Below, piece after piece: positions 7,142 through 9,648 of a DNA stretch of 9,648 nt. Location of the stretch: the NCBI GenBank assembly GCA_029287335.1, contig JARFRI010000051.1, positions 1 through 9,648 of the forward strand, written 5' to 3'. The stretch comes from Phycisphaera sp. (lineage in GTDB: Bacteria; Planctomycetota; Phycisphaerae; Phycisphaerales; Phycisphaeraceae). A program made the translations under genes and the position numbers. The first letter of the stretch is position 1, and each line of letters starts with the position of its first letter. The notes beneath the pieces were generated by a model. That model was given only the letters and a program-made list of their open reading frames with translations, ran no database searches and was not told where the DNA came from.

Positions 7142-7176
7142 GGTTTAGAAGCTGGGAGTAAGGAGTTAGAAGCGAG
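7142..7176. repeat. Degenerate 7-base tandem repeats before lptF
   Basis: Directly next to the lptF start codon the plus strand reads as five 7-base units: GGTTTAG, AAGCTGG, GAGTAAG, GAGTTAG, AAGCGAG. Two of these, AAGCTGG and GAGTTAG, are identical to units in the tract before lptG. The tract takes the place of a ribosome-binding region in the lptF leader. Confidence 0.65.
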
Positions 7177-7194
7177 TAGTGTACGACGGTATTC

Positions 7195-7234
7195 AAGCCC
7201 ACGGCTTACCCGCGAAGCGGCACGCCGCGCGGGT
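7195..7234. terminator. Two adjoining hairpins after rph
   Basis: On the rph strand the stop codon runs directly into a hairpin with outer arms 7208-7214 (ACCCGCG on the plus strand) and 7228-7234, and an inner GCGGC/GCCGC pairing with a two-base loop. It abuts a second small hairpin at 7195-7207 (AAGCC-CAC-GGCTT). There is no T run. The pair may weaken or end rph transcription before lptF, or be repeat elements. Confidence 0.4.
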
Positions 7235-7950
7235 CACCCACGCAGCGCCGCTTTTTGGATCTTCATCAGATTGCGGATGCCCTTACCGGCAAAATCAAGC
7301 AGCGTGTCCAACTCCGCCCGGCTAAAGACGCCCTTCTCGCCGGTGCCCTGCACATCAATGAAGTTGCCCTTGCCGTCCATCGCCACGTTCATGTCCACCT
7401 CGGCCCGGACATCCAGTTCATAGTCCAGGTCCAGGTACGCCTGGCCATCGATGATCCCGACGCTGACCGCGGCGACCGGGCCGATGATCGGGTTGGACTT
7501 GATTCGGCCGTCAGCCCGAGCCGCAGCGATCGCTTGAGCCAGCGCGACGTAGGCCCCGGTGATCGCGGCGGTGCGTGTCCCGCCGTCGGCTTGCAACACA
7601 TCGCAGTCGCAGGTGATCATCATGCCGGGCATCTTGTCCAGGTCTACTGCGGCGCGGAGCACCCGTGCGATGAGCCGTTGGATCTCGGTCGATCGGCCAT
7701 CGGGGCCGCGTCGTTTTCGGTCGGGGGTCGAGCCGGGCAGCATGGCGTACTCGGCGGTGACCCAGCCGTGCGTCGGGTCGCCGTTCTCATCGCGTTTGAT
7801 CCAACGCGGGGTCTCGCTGGCGATACTCGCGGTGCAGAGGACGCGCGTCCCGCCCATGGCGATCTGCACGCTGCCCGCGGCGGCGGAGGGGAATGGCTCG
7901 ATCGTGGTCGGTCGGAGTTGGTGCGTGGGTCGTTTAGGCATGCTGGTCAT
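7234..7950 (-). CDS. rph: Ribonuclease PH
   Basis: RNase PH trims tRNA precursors and other RNAs from the 3' end, using phosphate to release nucleoside diphosphates. It acts in the cytoplasm as a hexameric ring. The 238 residues are the typical family length. Key parts are intact: RWIKRDENGDPTHGWVTAEYAMLPGST (~49-75, given here by position), GRSTEIQRLIARVLRAAVDL with Arg86, the phosphate-binding GGTRTA with Arg126, and acidic residues in DLDYELD (~174-180) and AEVDMNV (Asp186) that fit the metal site. With ATG 7950, Arg86 and Arg126 fall at the numbering used for known RNase PH proteins. A second ATG at 7941 is also possible, because GGAA lies nine bases before it. The gene is divergent from the lipoprotein gene and is the first of the minus-strand run. 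Confidence 0.96.
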   Translation of the reverse strand: MTSMPKRPTHQLRPTTIEPFPSAAAGSVQIAMGGTRVLCTASIASETPRWIKRDENGDPTHGWVTAEYAMLPGSTPDRKRRGPDGRSTEIQRLIARVLRAAVDLDKMPGMMITCDCDVLQADGGTRTAAITGAYVALAQAIAAARADGRIKSNPIIGPVAAVSVGIIDGQAYLDLDYELDVRAEVDMNVAMDGKGNFIDVQGTGEKGVFSRAELDTLLDFAGKGIRNLMKIQKAALRG

Positions 7951-7973
7951 TTCCGGTTGTGTTTGAATCGCAG

Positions 7974-7979
7974 AGTGTA
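7974..7979 (-). promoter_or_regulatory. Candidate -10 box of rph
   Basis: TACACT on the minus strand (compare TATAAT) ends 23 bases before the rph ATG at 7950, giving a leader of about 17 bases, or 26 to the second ATG. The -35 region is poor (TTCAAC at best). The element lies between rph and the REP-like hairpin pair. Confidence 0.35.
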
Positions 7980-8013
7980 ACGGGAACCATCACATGAGTT
8001 GAAGGAAACGCAC

Positions 8014-8079
8014 GTTAGCCGGCGGGCTTGTCCCGCCGATCACGATCACACGATCGGCCCGACAAGCGGGCCGGCTAAC
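8014..8079. repeat. REP-like inverted hairpin pair in the divergent spacer
   Basis: Two 28-base arms, 8014-8041 and 8052-8079, are inverted copies of each other around a 10-base centre. They begin GTTAGCCGGC and end GCCGGCTAAC in mirror form. Each arm is also a hairpin of its own: CGGCGGG-CTTGT-CCCGCCG on the left and CGGCCCG-ACAAG-CGGGCCG on the right. The arms differ from perfect inverted copies only at two GG/CC pairs, swapped so that both small stems still pair. This is the layout of paired repetitive extragenic palindromes (BIME-like). It sits between the promoters of rph and the lipoprotein gene. Confidence 0.75.
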
Positions 8080-8114
8080 ACAACGCACCACACCGCAATC
8101 ACGAAACGCGCAGG

Positions 8115-8120
8115 TATACT
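8115..8120 (+). promoter_or_regulatory. -10 box of the lipoprotein gene, leaderless arrangement
   Basis: TATACT matches the -10 consensus at five of six bases. Six bases (CCCCCA) separate it from the ATG at 8127, so the expected transcription start is the A of the start codon. No Shine-Dalgarno could fit. No convincing -35 box is seen. Confidence 0.55.
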
Positions 8121-8126
8121 CCCCCA

Positions 8127-9413
8127 ATGGTTCGTTTGTTTCTCATCTCGCTGTTGGTGATCTTGAGTGCCTGCCAGCGCCCGCCGATGGTGCTGCCGAC
8201 GATGTTCGCAAGCGGGCAGGTCGCCCCGCTCGCAGACACGCCCGACCCGTGGCGGACGAGCGAGCGCACGATCTTTTACGCAACAGATCGACAGTTCGAG
8301 AAGAACCAAGGCCCGATGGGAACCTACGGCACACGCCGCAACGACGCGCTTGCGCTAGGACAACTGAGCATCGGCATCGGCAAACCGGACGCATGGCAAC
8401 GATTCAACGCCGCCACGCAGGCCGAGCCCACCGGCCAGCGCCCCGACCCAACCATCACGGCCATCCATCGCTTGGGCAGCATGCAGTGGACGCCGGCCGG
8501 CATCACCCCGCACGTAACGGACGAGCCGAGCGAACAGCCCTTCATCGAACAACTCGACGCCGCCTTGCAACAGTCCAGTGGCAAGACGATCACCGTCTAC
8601 TTGCATGGCTTCAAAAACAGCTTCGAGGAAGCCGCGCTGACCACCGCGGAACTGAGCTTCTATAGCGGCGGGCTCGGGCCATACATCCTTTACAGTTGGC
8701 CAAGCCTGGACAGCCTGTTCGAGTACAGCCACGACCGCGACTCGGTGCGCTACACCACGGCACACGCGCGGCGGTTCGTCGAGATGCTCGCCGAGGAAAT
8801 CGGTGCAGGGCATTTGTCCGCTACGAAGATCAACTTCGTTGCCCACAGCAGCGGGGCCGAGGTCGTCGGGTCGGTCCTGCGCGAACTCGGGTTGATGTCG
8901 CACGACCAAACGCCGCAGCAACGCAAAGCGCAGTGGAAGGTCGGCGACGTCATCCTCATCGCACCGGACATCAGCACCGACGTCGCACGCGAACGCATCC
9001 TCAAAGAAGACCTCCGCGGCATGTACGAGAAGATCGTCGTCTACTCCTCCAACGGCGACACCGCCCTGCGATGGGCCTCGCGCGTGCTCTATCGCACGCC
9101 CCGCATCGGGTCGATCCATGAGGAAGACCTCACCGAAGCGGACCGCCGCTGGCTTGGTCAGGCGGAAAACGTCACCTTGATCAGCGTTGATGCGCAACAC
9201 AACGGCGACCCGGTCCGCCACTCCCACCACCGCTTCTCCGGTGCCGCCCTGTCCGACATCCTCTTGTGCCTGCGATCCGATCTGCCGCCGGCCCAGCGCG
9301 GGCTCACCCGTCAAGAAGGCGAGATCATCTGGCATTTCGCCGAAGACTACGAAGCACGGGTCACCGAGGCCGCGATCAAGGCCTACGGCAAGCCGAGTGA
9401 AGCGAGTAAGTGA
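8127..9413 (+). CDS. Alpha/beta-hydrolase lipoprotein (DUF900-like)
   Basis: This 428-residue protein is a probable membrane-anchored serine hydrolase whose substrate I cannot tell. The N-terminus is a lipoprotein signal: hydrophobic LFLISLLVI, then the lipobox LSAC with Cys16, which would be lipidated after cleavage. A segment starting RTIFYATDRQ (~47-56) is typical of this hydrolase group. The fold's landmarks follow: TVYLHGFKNSFEEAA (~156-170), YSWPSLDSLFEYSHD (~189-203), and the nucleophile elbow VAHSSGAEVVG with Ser241. Candidate acid and base are Asp281 (LIAPDIS) and His365 (PVRHSHHRF). The DUF900 family mostly has HSMG at the elbow; here it is HSSG. The start at 8127 is fixed by the lipobox and by a -10 box just upstream. 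It is divergent from rph and followed 36 bases later by the DUF255 gene, which appears to have its own promoter. Confidence 0.88.
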   Translation: MVRLFLISLLVILSACQRPPMVLPTMFASGQVAPLADTPDPWRTSERTIFYATDRQFEKNQGPMGTYGTRRNDALALGQLSIGIGKPDAWQRFNAATQAEPTGQRPDPTITAIHRLGSMQWTPAGITPHVTDEPSEQPFIEQLDAALQQSSGKTITVYLHGFKNSFEEAALTTAELSFYSGGLGPYILYSWPSLDSLFEYSHDRDSVRYTTAHARRFVEMLAEEIGAGHLSATKINFVAHSSGAEVVGSVLRELGLMSHDQTPQQRKAQWKVGDVILIAPDISTDVARERILKEDLRGMYEKIVVYSSNGDTALRWASRVLYRTPRIGSIHEEDLTEADRRWLGQAENVTLISVDAQHNGDPVRHSHHRFSGAALSDILLCLRSDLPPAQRGLTRQEGEIIWHFAEDYEARVTEAAIKAYGKPSEASK

Positions 9414-9437
9414 CACAAGCGCGAGATGCCGCGGGCC

Positions 9438-9443
9438 TACAAT
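9438..9443 (+). promoter_or_regulatory. -10 box of the DUF255 gene, leaderless arrangement
   Basis: TACAAT matches the -10 consensus at five of six bases and lies exactly six bases (GTCCGC) before the ATG at 9450. Transcription would again begin on the A of the start codon. GTGACA at 9410-9415 resembles a -35 box, but its 22-base spacing is too long. Confidence 0.5.
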
Positions 9444-9449
9444 GTCCGC

Positions 9450-9648
9450 ATGACTACGCCCGCCTCACCTGATCACCCGCCCAAGCACACCAACGCGCTG
9501 GTCCACGAGACCAGCCCGTATCTCTTGCAGCACGCGTACAACCCGGTGCAGTGGCTGCCTTGGGGCGAGGCCGCGTTTGCCCAGGCCAAGCAGCGCGACG
9601 TGCCGATCTTCCTGAGCATCGGCTACTCGACGTGCTACTGGTGCCACG
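9450..9648 (+). CDS. Thioredoxin-fold DUF255 protein (YyaL/SPATA20-like), N-terminal part
   Basis: The first 66 residues of a protein cut by the window end. The family signature is unmistakable: [19 protein letters not shown], then WLPWGEAAF, then [17 protein letters not shown]. Full-length family members are usually 600-700 residues, with an N-terminal thioredoxin-like domain followed by a six-hairpin glycosidase-like barrel. Their reaction is not established. The redox-type CxxC is present as Cys62-Tyr-Trp-Cys65, where CHWC is the common form. The ATG at 9450 gives a short ~14-residue hydrophilic lead before the signature and no signal peptide, so the protein is probably cytoplasmic. An ATG at 9442 runs into a stop after three codons and is not used. 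A -10 box six bases upstream suggests an own leaderless transcript, only 36 bases after the lipoprotein gene. Confidence 0.93.
   Translation, partial: MTTPASPDHPPKHTNALVHETSPYLLQHAYNPVQWLPWGEAAFAQAKQRDVPIFLSIGYSTCYWCH

Noticed and set aside
7255..7980. Plus-strand open frame (241 codons) opposite rph
   Set aside because: rph on the minus strand is intact with all conserved residues; the antisense frame is a GC-driven shadow.
8355..9416. Minus-strand open frame (353 codons) opposite the lipoprotein hydrolase
   Set aside because: The plus frame carries the lipobox, the serine elbow and an upstream -10 box. The minus translation shows no family features.

Overview
The window is a GC-rich bacterial chromosome segment with tightly packed housekeeping and envelope genes. 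There is no mobile element, CRISPR array, tRNA or rRNA. Two LptF/LptG-type permeases, a predicted lipoprotein and an exported repeat protein point to a cell with an outer membrane. Nearly all starts lack a Shine-Dalgarno sequence, and palindromic repeats sit between genes. Together these fit a planctomycete-like bacterium, possibly Phycisphaerae. The lineage is an inference from gene style, not proven.

Layout. (1) 1-455, plus strand: the 3' end of nuoN, a membrane subunit of respiratory complex I. (2) 502-7950, minus strand: six genes in a row. In order of transcription they are rph (RNase PH), an unusually long LptF-like permease, an LptG-like permease, trpA (tryptophan synthase alpha), a 100-residue three-helix membrane protein, and an ~800-residue exported helical-repeat protein of unknown function that converges on nuoN. 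(3) 8127-9413, plus strand: an alpha/beta-hydrolase lipoprotein (DUF900-like), divergent from rph. (4) 9450 to the window end, plus strand: the N-terminus of a thioredoxin-fold DUF255 (YyaL/SPATA20-like) protein.

How the genes fit together. The two permeases are the expected LptF-LptG heterodimer that, with the ATPase LptB, extracts lipopolysaccharide from the inner membrane. trpA is followed 19 bases later by the small membrane gene and then by the exported repeat protein, so these three probably form one transcript. A long nested palindrome and a candidate promoter separate trpA from the permeases.

The most unusual content lies between the genes. There is a 104-base nested inverted repeat after lptG, and a REP-like hairpin pair between the divergent genes at 8014-8079 in which two base pairs are swapped with pairing kept. 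Degenerate 7-base tandem repeats directly precede both permease genes. Two plus-strand genes have -10 boxes placed so that transcription would start on the A of the ATG (leaderless mRNA). I found no clear undescribed multi-gene system. No gene-free stretch exceeds 300 bases; the longest is the 176-base spacer at 7951-8126.
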